Part shown: piece after piece, positions 14,743 to 14,792 of the stretch
Numbering within the stretch: the first letter of the stretch is position 1
How the letters are laid out: the number at the start of each line of letters is the position of its first letter
DNA from: Magnetovibrio sp.
GTDB lineage: Bacteria; Pseudomonadota; Alphaproteobacteria; Rhodospirillales_A; JABHCV01
Reading direction: 5' to 3'
DNA length: 14,792 bases
Assembly (NCBI GenBank): GCA_002717285.1
Contig: PBDF01000004.1
Location: 22,773-37,564, forward strand
Notes under the pieces: model-generated
Database searches by the model: none
The model's input: only the letters and a program-made list of their open reading frames with translations
What the model was told of the DNA's origin: nothing
Position numbers and translations under genes: made by a program

Positions 14743-14792
14743 TTTTTCAAACTACAACAATTACTACCAGATATGCTTAATAATCTTTCTAT

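Overview
This is an AT-rich stretch of bacterial chromosome that looks alphaproteobacterial. The evidence is fabI directly followed by aroC, an xseB-ispA-dxs cluster, and the style of the encoded proteins (for example the FabI and the ArsR-type regulator). The genus cannot be named from sequence alone. Twelve genes cover about 82% of the window. Five gene-poor, very AT-rich gaps of roughly 350 to 670 bases separate the transcription units. Such loose packing is unlike a streamlined free-living marine alphaproteobacterium and would fit a genome that is losing genes, perhaps host-associated; this is inference.

Layout: (1) 347-2256, plus strand, fabI-aroC: enoyl-ACP reductase and chorismate synthase with coupled spacing. 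(2) 2707-3066, plus strand: a single-domain rhodanese, convergent with the next cluster. (3) 6254 down to 3171, minus strand, xseB-ispA-dxs: small subunit of exonuclease VII, farnesyl diphosphate synthase and DXP synthase, so two of the three genes serve isoprenoid synthesis. (4) 6706-10990, plus strand: a periplasmic adaptor and an inner-membrane RND efflux pump, one base apart, with no outer-membrane channel gene nearby. (5) 11554-11919, plus strand: a small ArsR-family regulator with the two-cysteine arrangement of the sulfide/persulfide sensors SqrR, BigR and YgaV. It meets, tail to tail with three bases between, an unrecognised 294-residue protein read from the minus strand (11923-12807). 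(6) 13476-14742, plus strand: an unrecognised 117-residue protein followed 22 bases later by a Mak-type ROK fructokinase. A leader with several hairpins and a dyad over a TTGACA element precede the pair.

Most of the window is core metabolism (fatty acids, aromatic amino acids, isoprenoids, DNA repair) plus an export pump and one sugar kinase. No mobile element, CRISPR array, tRNA or rRNA is visible. The best leads for something new are the regulator's cysteine pair, the leader upstream of the 117-residue gene and mak, the two unrecognised proteins, and a 12-base inverted repeat bracketing an AT-rich block in the 12.8-13.5 kb gap.
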